64,000 nucleotides of DNA from Antilocapra americana (Eukaryota; Chordata; Mammalia; Artiodactyla; Antilocapridae), in NCBI GenBank assembly GCA_007570785.1, contig ML664199.1:24193915-24257914 (forward strand), given 5' to 3'. Under the pieces are notes generated by a model that was not told where the DNA came from, did no database searches, and worked only from the letters and a program-made list of their open reading frames with translations. The translations under genes and the position numbers were made by a program. Below are positions 41,559-56,500 of this stretch, piece after piece. Positions within the stretch are counted from its first letter, which is position 1; every line of letters begins with the position of its first letter.

Positions 41559-44500
41559 CTGAAAAAAAGATTTCAATTAAAATAAAACATTAAAATACAT
41601 ACAGAACTAACCACTGAAGGGTAGGTCCTAAATACCAGCTTCTCTGAGAATGTAGTCTGAAAACTAAGAAATTTGTGAAAGTAAACAAAAATGAAAAGAT
41701 CTTTTCCCACCCTTAATTTCTATCAGATTCAAGGCATTAGAAATATGAACCCTTTTAGGCTGCAAGTTCCTGTGGGGATAGAAGCTGGGGGTGTGGAAAA
41801 GCTAAAGTCTACAATTACAGGTAAGGAGAAACACTCAGATTTCCCACACTGGTGTGCTACACTTGTCTAGACCCTACTGTGATGCACACTTAAGACTTAC
41901 TTGGCAAACAAAATCTGGAATCACTCTGTGGAATATGGAGCTCTTAAAACCAAAGCCCTTCTCTCCAGTGCACAGTGCTCTGAAGTTCTCAGCAGTTTTA
42001 GGAACAATGTTTGAAAATAATTCCATGGTTATACGTCCTAGGGGCTCATCATCTGCACAAACGTCAAAAAACACCACAGGATTTGTCTCCTTTGAGAACT
42101 CTGCTGTCAATGGTCCCTGGCCTTTCTCAGGTTTCAATAAATTCTGTTGACATTCTTCAAATTTTTTCTTGAAACAATCAGCCATTTCTTTAGTTTTAAA
42201 TCTCACTGCAAGCTGTTCCACTTTGGCTTCTCCATCTGTTAAAGAGCAAACAACACAGTGAACTCAGTGTTAAAATACCTGTTAAAAAATTGTTTTATGT
42301 ATTTGTTGTCAATTTAGAAAAGTAAAAAAACTGGAAAGTAGCATTCAGTGCAGAGCTCACCAGCATAATCTGAGGCAGTCCAAACTAAAGCGTTGTTGGA
42401 AACATTCAAGGGTTTCAGTTCCATTGTCTTGGTGATGACGTGGTTTGCACACACTTTGAACACTTGATCTCTCCTCATCAGGATCCGAAAGTAATTCTTC
42501 ACCGTGTGCCAGAGGATCTTCATGTCTCCAACCCCACGCTCCTTCCACTGACTGGCCTCTCGATCCCACCTGTAAAGTTTGGCTCTCTCTTTAAATAAAA
42601 TTTCTTCATCTTCTTCTCCAGATTTTACTTCTACCTGTGACAGGAGATGAAATTACCTATAAGTTACTGCTTATAAAACACTCATAACAAATTTCAAAGA
42701 TCCAAATTCCTTAACACACTGACATGAGCAGAACTTGAAGAGTTAACATCCTAGGGTTACTAATACAGCAGATTCGGACGAGGCAGGAAAGATTTGTCAT
42801 TAAACATTTTCTTTGTACTTATTAACATTCTTCCTCTTTTTGGAACTCAAATACAATCTTTTATAGGAGAGAAGAGGTTTAAAAAAAATCTTGTTCTTCA
42901 AGAAAAATACTATTTACTGACTGAGATTGAAAGTAATTTGCCTAAAATAACATTCTTATCTAGAAAAAGTACAATATACTTTTTATTGAAAGGACTGTGG
43001 CAAATATGAGCTTAGTTGGGTTTTTAGTTTTTTGCCCCTTCAATTATGTTATTGAAAACAAACAGGAAAAAATTAAGTTCTTCCCAACACAGAATTTACC
43101 AAATAACATTTGTATGTAAATTTTTTTACAAGGACGATTTACATTTTAAGATTAAACTTATACTAAAGAGCTTCCATTTGAAACGGTCAATGTTCTGAAA
43201 GAAATGCAAACAAGGTCAGTGCTACAAATCAAGCCCATGTCAAATTTTAAACTTAAAATGTGAAGTTAGTATAAGGTATATTTACTTATATAAAAAGTAT
43301 AAATATTCTTTAATATTTACCTCTGGTAGTGACACTATTGGTTCAAAATGGATATCTTCATTATGAACTACCTCTTCATCACTACCATCTTCATCTTCGC
43401 CCACTTTACTGGTTGACTGTGCTCCAAACACTGCTGCTCCAGTATTTGCCCACTGGAAATTTTTATCTGATGAATAAATTAGGATATTTAAACAGTGATA
43501 TCAATTTTAATAAGCTTTTAATCCCCGTTAGAGTACTTTATGAATGAATCCAATTTCCAACGATGTGACATACTTCTAATAAAAACGCAAGTTAAGCTCA
43601 AGTGGCGAGCAAAAAGATGTGTAGTAACCTTTATGCCTGGGTGTACAGACAGGGTTGTCTAAGCCTTAGGTCTTCATGACAGGGAACTTTCAGTAATGAA
43701 GCAAATTCTTCAAAGTACATCCTTTGAAACCTGAAAACCCAGCTCAGCTCAAAGAATAGTTCATTTCATAAAACATTCTATCACATGAAAAAAGTAACTT
43801 TAGAGCTTAAGAATGTTCTCCAAGAGGCCACATCTGTTACTTTCAAAGAAGACTGAATACAAGTTGGTAACTTCTCCACCTCAGCCCTCTTCTAAGGTAA
43901 ATGGAGTGAGAGCTTTAACTTCTTGCCCAGGTGGCACTGGTGGCCCCAGGAGCAGCTCACTGATCCCACCCCACCCTCTCTCAAGCAACACCAGGCTTAA
44001 TGGGTGAAAAGGCTCCCCATTCCTATGCAGAGGAACAAAGACTTCTCTCTCCCTCGCACCCTGGAGAAGGTGAACACTAAATGCTGTTTTTTCCACGTCT
44101 TAACTGTGACAACCCAGCCTGCTAATATTAATACATTCCCCACTATCTTAGAGGAAAGAAATCTCTCAACTCTTCATTGTTTTGCTGATTGACAAACCAC
44201 TGCTCTCTAATCCTGTATCTGATACAAAAACTCGAGAAGGCAAAAACTGTCATGGATCAGTTAAAAAGTCAGCACCTTGAAGAAAGAACAAAATGAGTGT
44301 CTAATGAAACAGTAAATTCTTCTAAGACAGGTTTAATGGGGAGAAAAAAACAGAAAAAAAAAAGTTGTACTAATAAATAGCAAACGAATGCTCACACAAA
44401 AGCACCATCTCAGACTGTGTGTGGGGCTTCCTGAGGATAGTAAGCACAGACCTAGTTGATTCATAGGTGTAGGGCTCGGAAAGAACTTGTTTAGGAACTC

Positions 44501-47500
44501 CCAAGCAGAAAAAAAATTTTCAATTACCCCAATACCCTACGACGTATGGCAGAAAATCTCAAAATTCCTCTAAAGCAATGGTTCTTAACATTGGGTAAAT
44601 ATTCAAATCACACCAACGAACTCCCATGAAATACCAGTGCCTGGGTCCCACACCCAGAGCCCAACGTAACTATCAAGTCTTCCACCTCACCCCTTTAAAA
44701 AGGCCCCATGAATTCTAATATGAAGCAGAGAATTGAAAACTACTGCTTTAAAGGGGCAGGAAAAAGAATTTTTTCAGTAAAAGTATAAAGTTAAGTCTGT
44801 CAGTAATCAATATCAACAACTGTATTCTAGGTAGCAATACCTAGGAAGCTTCCACTGTCTGGGTTTAATGGAAACATTGCAAAATCTCAAGGAAATATGA
44901 TAAAATATCAGTCACAGGCACAGGGGAGTAGCAGATAAACAGCTGTTTCTTATTTTTTCTTAGTTTCCATATGAAATATTACACAAAAGACAGAGTGACT
45001 GATAGACCTGTGTGAAGATGACTTTCAGGAGAAATAGAGAAAAAAGGAACAACAAAAAAAAAAGAAAGTGAAACAAAAATAAAATGAACAGATGGAAGAA
45101 AAAGCAATCACCATAGAAATAACACATAATAGAAGAGGAGAAAGAAAAGACTTCTTTGGGCTTAAAACCAACCAAAACAAAAAGTTTAAGATCAAAAAAG
45201 GCCCAGTCAGAAATATGTTTAAGAAGCAAAAAAATCATTCTGATGAAACTGACGTTTTTTGTTTTTTTTTTAATTTAAATCCTACAAGCTCTTAATCAAA
45301 GGCTAAAGTATTTAAAATTTACAAGTGTGAAAACTCTCCATGAAAATATATGGAATGGATTCCAGGGGATTTACAGTTTCAAAATACTATTCTGTGCTTA
45401 TAATATTAGCACAATATAAATTAAATAAAGTAGACATTCAATACACAAGAAAACTAACCATAATTTAAAGGAAAGTAATGACAAATCTGGAGATAAATAA
45501 AAAAACAAAAGAACTTCTTCTGATAAAACCAAAAGCTACTTCTTTGAAAAGACAAAGCACAAATTCCTGTCAGATCTAAGGACACAAACTAAAAAGGTGT
45601 AGCTTGAAAAAAAAAGAGCTTGGTGGATAATCTCACTGAATGAGCAGGTAACTCAGGGCAAGCCTCCCATACAGATCTGGAGCAGTCAACTTTACTGCAC
45701 AACACTGACCAAGTATCAAGCAACCTAACACATCAGCTTTTATTTGGCTTTTCATTGGTGGATAATTGTGCCCAGTCCATTGCTGTATTTGCTAGGACCT
45801 ATTATCCTGTGATTTCAAGCTACTAATTAAATAAAAATAAAGCAGTGACATCAATGAAGCTATGAATTCCAAAGTAACACAACATCTGAAGGTAATTTCT
45901 TAAAGTTTTATATATGTTTCTGCAAATGACGGAACTGTGAAACAAGTAAAATATGTGAGATGGAATAACACTATTTTGAATTAATCATATAAGTATGTAT
46001 CGTCAATAAAATTTATTCCACAAATCAAGCATCAATTCAAGTGGTGCTATAATTTGTTATATGAAAAATATTTAAGAATAGGAAAATACAGTATGCCATA
46101 AACAAGGAAAAGGATTATTTTCTACAGATGATACCAAAATAGACCAAAATTAGAAAAACCACTGGAAAAGATGGGAAAGCTCACCAGTTATAAATTAGCA
46201 CAACCCTTATATGAAAAAATACAATCAAGGAGGGAGGGTTCTGCATTTCAGGATGGGCAAAACTAGCACAAGTTATAATGAATTAAGAGAAAATTCTTAT
46301 GGTTATATTAATAATAGTAAAAGTAATAGTAAAATAGAAGCCCTTCCTTTAATAACACTAGACTCTGAAGGGAAGGGCCAGGAAAGACATGGCCAGGTGA
46401 GTGACAACCCTGCAACGAACAACTCACCCTCCAGGTGTGCCCAGTTCTGTAACACAGTCACTGAAGCCTCCTCTCCTCCTAATCTTACCTTTGGATCCAA
46501 AAGCAAAATCCCCAGAGTTACTGGAAGCCAAATCCGCAAATGACAGCCCTGTGCCACTTCCAAATCCAAATGCAACTGTTTTGCTTTCCACTGGCAAAAG
46601 GGAAAGAGCAATTTAATATTTCATTTAACATATGTCAAACATCACAGATTTACCCAGGACCCAAAGGGAAGGGGTGTGTGTGTGTGTGTATGCTGGGAAG
46701 GGGTAGGACCTGCTACACTACTGATGCAGTGGGGTAGGGTAAGGAGTATTTATAATCTAGTTATTTCTCTGAAGAAAACTTACAAGTTTACAGGTACTAT
46801 TCTCAATGAACAATACACCAGAAAAACCATGCTCAAAATCATTTTTAAAAAATGAGATGCAGACAGAGAGCTAAGTCAGACAAAGAGCTACACAGCTTCT
46901 GCTTCACATGGTCTGGTATCATCTAAACAAACATTCATTCCAAGAAGGATTTCAGGAAATACCTAAAGACTCTGTGTTCGCTAAGAAAATTGAATTATCT
47001 CATGCCCCTTTGGGGAGAAGGCAGTGGCAACCCACTCCAGTACTCTTGCCTGGAAAATCCTATGGACAGAGGAGCCTGGTAGGCTGCAGTCCACGGGGTT
47101 GCTAAGAGTCGGACATGACTGAGTGACTTCACGTTCACGCATTGGAAAAGGAAATGGCAACTCACTCCAGTGTTCTTGCCTGGAGAATCTCAGGGACAGG
47201 GGAGCCTGGTGGGCTGCCATCTGTGGGGTCGCACAGAGTTGGACACGACTGAAGAGACTTAGCAGCAGCAGGCCCCTTTGTACACCTCAGTTAAAGAAAG
47301 GGAATTCCTGGATGTACATTTGAAAGTATCGTCTCAGAACCACAGGTGTACCTTATGCAGAAATTCATGTCTACAAGGTTGCTATAAACATACGTCACAT
47401 TTTACCTTGGCTTGTAGAATCTGCATCATTTTCCTTCCTAGTAGATAAATCCACAGGTTTGTCAACAGTTCCAGAAGAAATTGATGGTGAACTAACAGAT

Positions 47501-50500
47501 TTGGTAGTAAACTCTGGCTCTTCAGATTTACACAAAAATGGCACAGTCACTTTAGGGTCATCTGTACACATGCCATCAGCTGAGCTAGCTATGTTCTCGT
47601 CCTGTGATTTCTGCAAAGAGAAAGTAACAAGTAACTATGCCGTTAAATACTGAGTGACAAAAAGGATCATATACTCTCTTTTACAATAAACAGGTGACAT
47701 GGAGCTCTGGACAAAATGGAGTAAGCATCCTTTTCTCTCCACCATGTGACCGTACCTCCAGTCTGTCCAGCACCTGCAACTGAACTAGACTGAAAATGAC
47801 AAGCGGGAAGAAGCTGCTGGGAAGTGGAGGAAAGCAGGAGCACCAAGAATCCTGAGATGTGAAGCAACGTGAAGTCTACCAGTGAGGAGCACTGGCTGAG
47901 AAGCAGGAGGCAGCTAGGTCTGGTGAGGAGACCACGAATACCTCAGCCTCTAGGGGCCAGCCCATGCGGGTCCACAAGCCCCAGCAGGAACCTGAAGAGG
48001 CGCTGGCCTGAGCCAACTGCTCCCGCTGGTGCTGAGTCACGAGCCCTGGTACATGCTGCTGGTGTGCTGCCACCAAAGATATGGGCCCCGGGCCCTGGGG
48101 CCCATCGTCCAAGTGTCCCACCCCCAGCCAACACGGCCAGTCCCTGCCTTGGGGGCCATCTCTGCAAGGACCGAGCACACAACCTTCTCTGAAACCCCAC
48201 CCCAGGGCAAAAATGGCTCTGGAGGATGGCTAGGCAGAGAAGAAGAAAAGGGAGGTTATGACTGAGCCCCCTCGCTGACCTGCTTCCTACTGCTCACAGG
48301 GTCGTCCCAACAAAAGAGCACTGAACCTGAGTGAAAGGGTTTTTAGCCAGAGCTGCTGGACAGCATCAGAGACGAGATTTTTTTGTTTCCTCATTATGGC
48401 ATGTGGTCCCCAGGTATAAAAACAACTGGAGAGACAGGCAAAGTAACATCAGAAATCCTGGCCTTACCAAATCCACTTTTAATAAAGACCATAAAATATG
48501 CCCTCTGAAGAAGACATATTTATGGTAAACTTCTGTTTTTAACTTAGGAGAAAAAAAGCCTCTCAAGCCTTGAGGGACAGTCTGGTAGTAAGAACCTGGT
48601 GGGTTTTCTCCTGCCTCCACATACCAACCCACATCCCAGCAGGGGTACAGAGCTGTCCAAGAAACTGGGGCTGCCAACGGCACAGATGGAAAAGCATCCA
48701 AGAAGAGTCGGCTCTCTTTGGCCAGGGATGGGGAATGTCATGAAATGATCTGTGTGTTGAAAGATAAGACAAACTCTGAAAAGCTAACAATGTTCCAAGA
48801 GGCAAAGACAAATACTCTTAAGACAAATGAAAAGAGAGTTGTCAGGCAAACAAATATAAACCATAAAAGAAAATCCAACAGGAATTTAGAATTGAAAAAT
48901 ACAACAGAAATTAAAAAATTACAGAATGCTCCATCAAACTGCAGCAGCATACATTCCTCTCAAGTGCATATGGAACACTTAAGAAAGATCCCATTCTAGG
49001 CCAGAGAACAAACCTCAGCAAATTCAACAGAGTGGAAATCATACAAAGTATACGTTCAGTCCATAATGGAATTAAACTAGCAATCACTACAGAAAAATAG
49101 CTAGGAAAAAAATCTCCAAATATCTGGAAATTAAGCATTACATTTTTAATATACATGTTGAAGTCTTTGGACAAATTAACAGAGCCCAGCAACACTGATC
49201 CATGGACATTAAAAAGGCAATAAATTTTAATGACCTTCTCAACTTCAGCAACACTATTTTGCCCACAAATGTGATAATGCAGATGAAATGGACCAGCCAA
49301 TTCCTCAAAAAGAGTAAACTGATAGAAGAAACAGATAACACGAATTAGCCTGTATGTATTAAAGAATATGTATTATAAATTAATATATCCTTGCAAAAAA
49401 AAAAAGTACCAGGCCTGGTGGTAACTTTCAGTGGTTAAGTTCTATCAAATATTTAAGAAAGAAATATCACTAATTCCTACAGTGTTTCAGAAAACAGAAG
49501 CAGATGGAACACTCTCTAACAGAGTACATGCAAGAAAAACTGACAGGAGAAGCAGACATGTTGGGCAACACTCCTGTCAATAATCAACATAACAAGCAGA
49601 TGAAAAATTAGCAAGGATACATTGGACTTGGAAAATACAGTATCAACTGATTTGATCTATTTAAAAACTTGTTTTCCATGCAAAACAAAAGATTACATTC
49701 TTTTCAATGAGCACCCAATCAGACAGTTGTCACGAATTCTATAAGAACTGAAATTATTCAAAATATGTTTATAGACAATAATGGAATTAAATTATAAGTC
49801 AGTAACAATGACATCTGGAAAACCGAATATTCGGAAGAAACATACTTCTATCCAATGCATTTGTCAAAAAGAACATCTCAAGGAAAATTAATAGTTTGAA
49901 CTGAGTGAAAGTGAAAATATCACATATTAAGACTTGTAAGATAGCGCTAAACAGCTCTTGGAGGAACTTAAAATTAAAATGTTTATCAAAAATGAACTAT
50001 CTTAAATCAGTTATTTTAGGCTTCCACTTAAAACTAGAAAGAGCAAAATAAAACAACATTCTTCAAGGATTAATGACAGTGAATGTACAATGTACAGAAT
50101 ACCAGCTGGTGACAGAAAGGAACACACTATCACTACATACAGTGACCGGGCCACATCTCAGAGGCACTTTGCTGAGTGAGAAAAGCTCGTATCAGAGCTT
50201 ACATACTGTATGATTCCGTTCATGCCAGTCTGGAAAAGGCAGAAACACCAGATCAGTGGCTACAGAGGTTCTGGTGGGGAGGGATCTGAACTGAAAGAGA
50301 CAGTAAGAAGGAATTCTTGGGGTCTGGCACTGTTCTGTACGCTGCCGACGGTGGGGATTAGAAGAATTCAGTCATGTGTAAGAACTCACAGAAAACATAC
50401 ACACAACAAAAAGTGAATTTTACTTATGATAAACTTGAAAAATTAATACAAATGAAAAAAGTCACTATTTAATGACTGAAACACAAGGAAACGATAGTCT

Positions 50501-53500
50501 ACTCTGTTTGTGTCAAATGATTTAGGCTACCACAGTAGTATTATTTATTATAGCCAAAAAGAAGAAAAAACCCAAATGGGCATTAAACACATGAATGGAT
50601 AAATAAAATGTGGTAAATTCATACACTGGAATGTTATTTGGCCATAAAAGGACCAAGTACAAATAAATGCTACAATGTGGATATATCACAAAAACTTACT
50701 AAGTAAAAGAAGCCAGAAACAAAGGACCCCATATCATTATGTTTACATGAAATGTCAGAAAGCCAAATCAGAGACAGCAATGGTACATCAGTGGTTATCC
50801 AGGCCTAGGGGAGATGGGCAGAAATGGGAAAGGTGATGACTGTTAGAGGCTAACAGGGCTTCTTTTGGGGATGATGAAAATGGATGAATTAAACAACAGT
50901 AAATGTCATCCCCCAAATGCAGACTAGATTACTTGGGAGGGGAATGTCATAATTCAGCTCCTAAAACATCTTCCACTTAAAAGAGGCCATGAACAAAAAA
51001 CTCCTGTTGACAAATCCAAAGGCTGCTCCCTCGTTCAGCACTGCACCCTGACCCTGGGCAGTCCCGGCGCACAGTCAGCACCTATAACCACAGCATGCTC
51101 AAGCACTTTAAGCCAGGAGTGCGTATGTTAAGAGTTCACGTAGTCGGGGATGAATCAGTGTAAAGAGGGAAGATGTGTCCTAAGAGGACATCATCTACAT
51201 TCACCCACAGAACATTTTGGTTTAACGGCTGTTAGTTCTCTGTTTCACCTCTATCAAAGGGCAGTCTCCTCCAAAATTACAATTCACTCAAACAATTTTT
51301 TTCCCACCCTTATAATGACTTACCACATTTAATTTCTGTGGCAAAAGGAGCCCCTAGGATTTTTATTTAAAGATCATTGTAGGTGTTACAGGATATTTTA
51401 CAAAAAGATTTTAATTTATAACAATGATAACACAATAGTCACTCACATAAGATATTTTAATAGCTATAAACAGCAGAGTACACTGACAAAAGACATCACC
51501 AAGTCCTGTGTACACAAGTAGGAAAAGAATAAATACTGTACAACTCAGCATGTGCATCAGCACTGCGATTACTTCTCAGTTCTATTTTTAAGGCTTGAAA
51601 TACATAAAAAAAAATAGGTTTATTTTCCAGTTTTACAAACAGAAAAGTAAAGCCTGTTTAACTGCAATGTTCACTTAGTATGACTGGACTGCATCTGCCA
51701 AGTGAATGACCGCATGCTAATGCCTCCAGCAGCAGCGATCAGAGGTGACTGACAGCAACTACACACTGAGCACTGCCCCTGAGACAGGCAAACGGCCGAG
51801 TGACTGAAATACACCTCGGATTCAGCACAGCTGAATGCAGAAACTTCAAAATAGCATTCCCACAAATAAACCTATCTGGTTATAAATGAGGGAGGGCTGC
51901 GTCTACATTAGCTCCTGTGCACTGACGAACAAGTTCACACCTACAAGAAGAGTCGGCACAGCCTCGGTGGACAGCTGAGAAAGCAGGCCAGCTACTCCTC
52001 AGGGTCAAAAAGGGCAGTCTTCCACAGATCAGGCCGTATGCTGGGCCATCTCACTCTCTTCTCATATATCCATTAAAGAAAACACTGCATTCCCAACTCC
52101 AGGACCTACTTTATTTTTGCCATATTTCCAACAATTTTTAAAAAAGTATTTCTTGAGGAGCAAGGAACCATTCTGATTATGCCAATATTGTAAACAATTA
52201 TAAACAATGACTAGTCTTCTAGTTTCTGTGAAACACAAATTCAGACACCAAGGTGCTGACAACTATTAAAATGACTACACCTGAACTAAGAATGTAGTCA
52301 AATCATGAACTTACAAAAAGCAAAGTATACATACAGATCATGGGAACTAGGTTTCAAATGCTATTTCCTATCCACTCTGCCCACTCCAGAATCATGTAAC
52401 AGGCACAAAAAGTGAAGCACTTAATTCCGTTCTTGTTACGGCAGTAGACCTTGTCAGGGACACCAGCATCATCCATGCTACCACCCCAACTTCTCAAACC
52501 CAGCACACACGCAGCAGTGACGGGCGGGCCTTCTGGTCCTCTGCCCAGAGAAGAGTTTCTCATCCTCTAGCCAGAGCTGACCGAGGCGCCCACCCACTTG
52601 CCGGATGTACCCTACTGTTACCATGTGCTATGAACACTCTAGTTTATTGCCTCAACAAAGGCGACTGAGCAATACGGAATGCCAGAGACAGTCTTACTTG
52701 CGCCTCCTGCACTTTCTGAAGCTCCGACTGAAAGTCTTCCGCGTTTCCATTGTCCTCATCAGTGTCACTGCAGACACCACAAAAAAATGTAGGTGGAAGC
52801 TTAAGAGTGTCTGCTTTTGCCTTCTCTTCAACTGTTGGCTTCTTTTCCCAAACAATAACACATTCTTTCTCATTATCTGAAAATCCAGGCAACGCAAACA
52901 TAGTAAAGTTAAGATAAAAGTAGATGAAGCCCAAGCAACTCCACAATAATGGCCCATAATGTGACCTACAGATTAAAGACCCAAACAATAAGACCCTGGA
53001 TGCTAATGGAAAACTAGCAACACCAGGAATGATGCTTTCCCTTCACATTATTTTTAAATATTTTAAATCACCATGGCAAAATTGGTAATCACCAATGGGA
53101 CCAGATTGGGAGATTCCTTTAAACAGAAAATTTTTAAAAAACACTTTAAATTACTTGTTTTAATGTTACATACCTGTTAGATTTTCTTCTGACAGTGTAC
53201 ATGTTTCTGAGTCATCCAGATACAGTTTTCCATTGAGTTTCTTGACAGCTGTATCAAAATCTTCATCTTAAAAGTATAATTTATTAAATAAAAGAACTTG
53301 CAGTAAATTTCAGGAGATTTCCCAGCCAGGAAACTAGGAAAATTATCTGCAACTTCCCATCCACTCTCCCTTACTCCCTACATCCAACTAGCAACCAATT
53401 TCCTGACCCTTTACCCAAACACCTAGTCTGAGCTGCTCTGGCATTTTGGGGCTTTGAATGCCTCTCTCCAGTTCCTATAATCCAGTTCTCTAAACCACTG

Positions 53501-56500
53501 CTCGAACATCCTACCAAAATTATTTTGAGCCCGTAAGCCCCTGCCTGAGAACTCAGATGGGGCCCACAGAGCTCTCCTACTCAGACCCTGTTTCTACTGC
53601 ATGGGTGAACCACCCGAGACTCTGGGGAAATCTGAGCTGCTTTCAGTTCCCTCAGAATACCTGCCTTGTTCATAGCAGACACCAAGGGAATGCAAACACA
53701 CGAAAGCAGCTCTTCTAACCATGACTTTCACTGACAGTTCACACACATTTAGAATCAACACGAACAACAGGGGTGGGGGCTCCAGGAGGCTTAAAGTAAC
53801 TTCATGAGCCCCGATCACTAAGACAAGCATAAACAAAATGCTCTACAGCAACAAGAGACTCACCGTCCTCCTCCTCTTCGCTGACGTAGTCTGGCCTGTT
53901 CTTATAGCAGAAAAACGTGGGGGGAAGCTGAAGTCTACTTGCAAGAACTCTTTGCTCAGGGGTCGGGGTTAGCTCATACACAATGAGAACATCATCATCA
54001 GAGGGAAGATCCTCAGGTTTTCTCCTCTCTTCCACTACAAGACAAGTCAGAAAAACTGATAAAAACAAGGTGGTAGGTAATTAATACCAATATTGTAACT
54101 AAAATAAAAATCCTGGAACTTCATTTTTAGGTTAAAACAGCATGCTGATGAAAACAAACAACTCTGATGTGGAAACAGCTCATAATAACCGTGAGTTAGA
54201 AGCCTGAGGAAATGTTCTATCAGAACCTGCAGTGGACACAGAAATGCCTTAATAACCAGGAAAGAAATCCTACTTTCAGTAACTAATCACTGAAGAAAAT
54301 ACTACTGATGGCTATAAATTTAAAAGGTATTTTAAGAGTGCTGCCATAACCATACTTGGCATACTAAATGGTTTAGCAAAATATCCATGCATTTGCAACA
54401 ACTGAAAAAAATTAAAGAAATCATGAGCAAATATTAGTATAAATACAAAACTAACTCAAAGCCAATCCCAATGAGACCCTACAAAGAAAGCTAACAACTG
54501 TCAAGGCTGGTGAGTGATTAGAATTACATCCACTTTCCTGTATTTCCAAGCATAATAGCATTAAGTTAAACCTGTTACCCTCTGGGTAAATTATACTGTA
54601 AGAATCTAAGACAATGTCTGTTTGCTGAAGAACCACGACCACCACGACCACCACCACCACCACCAAAAAGGCAAAAGATGGGGAGAAAAGGAACTCTTCA
54701 CACAATAGGTCGTGGTCTATAAAAAAGGACTTCTAACAGAGCAAGCAAAGTCATGGAGCAAGGCTGTGAAACACTGCAAGTGCGACCAGTCCAAAGTGAG
54801 ATGTACTCCAAGTGGGAAAACACACACAGGGTTTTGAACATGTGGAAAAAAGAAAGGGGGATAATCTCATTTTTCATACTGATCAGAAGTTGATATGATA
54901 CTCTGGATGTAATGGGCTAAGCTGAATAGATCATTAAATTTAACTCCATCTGTCTCTCTTATTTCATCTGTTTCTTTTTATTTTCAAATGTTGATACTAT
55001 AAATTTTTAAATTACATATACAGATCATACTTTATTTCTACTGGATGATGCTGATCTAGAAACAGCTCTTCTCAATGCTGAACCAGCCTTTCACTCACCC
55101 TCCTTTGTTACAAAAACTCAGCATCAGTTCCTGCCCAGGCCCCGCGAGAGGACACTGTGAGACAGACTCCTGTTAATGAGATGCCTCCTTGGGCCTCAGT
55201 CTCCTCAAGTCCCCATCTCTTAAGGTCCTCTGAAACCAGGATGTTCTCAGACCTGAGAACCTGGCTCTTTGTCCTGCAGCAAGCAGTACGTCAGTGCATT
55301 TGCTCCCAGACCAGGGTTCTTCACCTAGGGTCCACAGAGTCTGTGAACGAGTATGTGCCATTCACACACACCCACATATACAAAGGCCACACAACTTTTC
55401 AAAGATTGCATCCTTAATCATAAACCTAAGAGCTACTGCAGTTAGGAGCACAACCTGTGTACTTTACAACTGAGTTCCTAGAAATCACAGGTGGTCACCT
55501 GATCACTGCAGCTATTTGGCACCTGAGACACAGCTATGCTTCTGGGGGTGAACCTTGGTCTCCGCAGCCTGCTCTGAGGGTCTCTCACAGAGCCCACTGC
55601 CGAGTCCTCCACTCCACTCCAGCATGACTCCACAAGGGGTCTGCTCTAACTGGGAACAGCAAGATATGGGAGAGCTCTTCCAAAAGGGCAGACTTCCGCA
55701 CACAGGATCTTTGTCAACCAGAGGCCTAGGGTCCCTGTGGTCCACATGCTGCTGTCACCGTGTCTGGACGCAGGCAGACAGTGATGGTTAGGTGACACAC
55801 AGGTCTTCACTAATCACAGGAGAAAATGATGATGTATAAAACAGACAAGGTAAAGACCACACAGATTCACCTCGAAACAACGCAGTACAACATGTGAGAA
55901 AACATGACATCCAAGTACGGAGAGCAGCATTATGGGGTCATGATAGCCTTGTCACATGCACGCTGTAGCATCAGGCACTTGATCTCACTCACACAGCCAG
56001 TTATACTGCTGAGCACCAGCAGCTGCTGACAAGCACACGCTCTAGCATACTGCCAGTTGCCAGCTCTGTACCTCTGTTCTCAGGCTGTGAGGAAGGGGTG
56101 CTGGTCCAAAAAGCCATTGGATTAGATTTAAAAAGGCTAAAATTAAATCCTAGAAAATAAAGAGTATTTCATTTTTGAACATTTTGAGAATTAAAATGAA
56201 AGCAATTTTAAAACATAAAAGCCAGATTCTGTCCATTTACACCAATGTGGCTGTCCCACACATCACCTATTCTATCCCAAGGCTTTCATTCTTTGCTCAT
56301 TGCCAGACTGCTCAGTGGCCAGACTGCCTTACCTAAAATGGGAGCATGCAGTACCATCCAAGAACATAAGGATAGTAACTGCAGAACAAACCTACTCAAA
56401 CCACCAGCTTTGAGTGAACCCTCACGATTCGAATGCTAGCGGCCTTAAGCTGGACCCAGTGCTGAGCTGAGTTCTTGTGCTCTGCTGACAGACATGTCTC

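Larger units (their letters stand above)
47611..52697 (-). other. RANBP2: RANBP2 intron 23
   Basis: The largest RANBP2 intron here is dominated by old forward L1 pieces (47690-50900). From 51000 to 52697 I see no recognisable element beyond short chance frames. Confidence 0.55.

Noticed and set aside
41253..41576. A separate intronless cyclophilin gene
   Set aside because: The frame lacks the first half of the fold and begins at a perfect splice acceptor in phase with the upstream RANBP2 exon.
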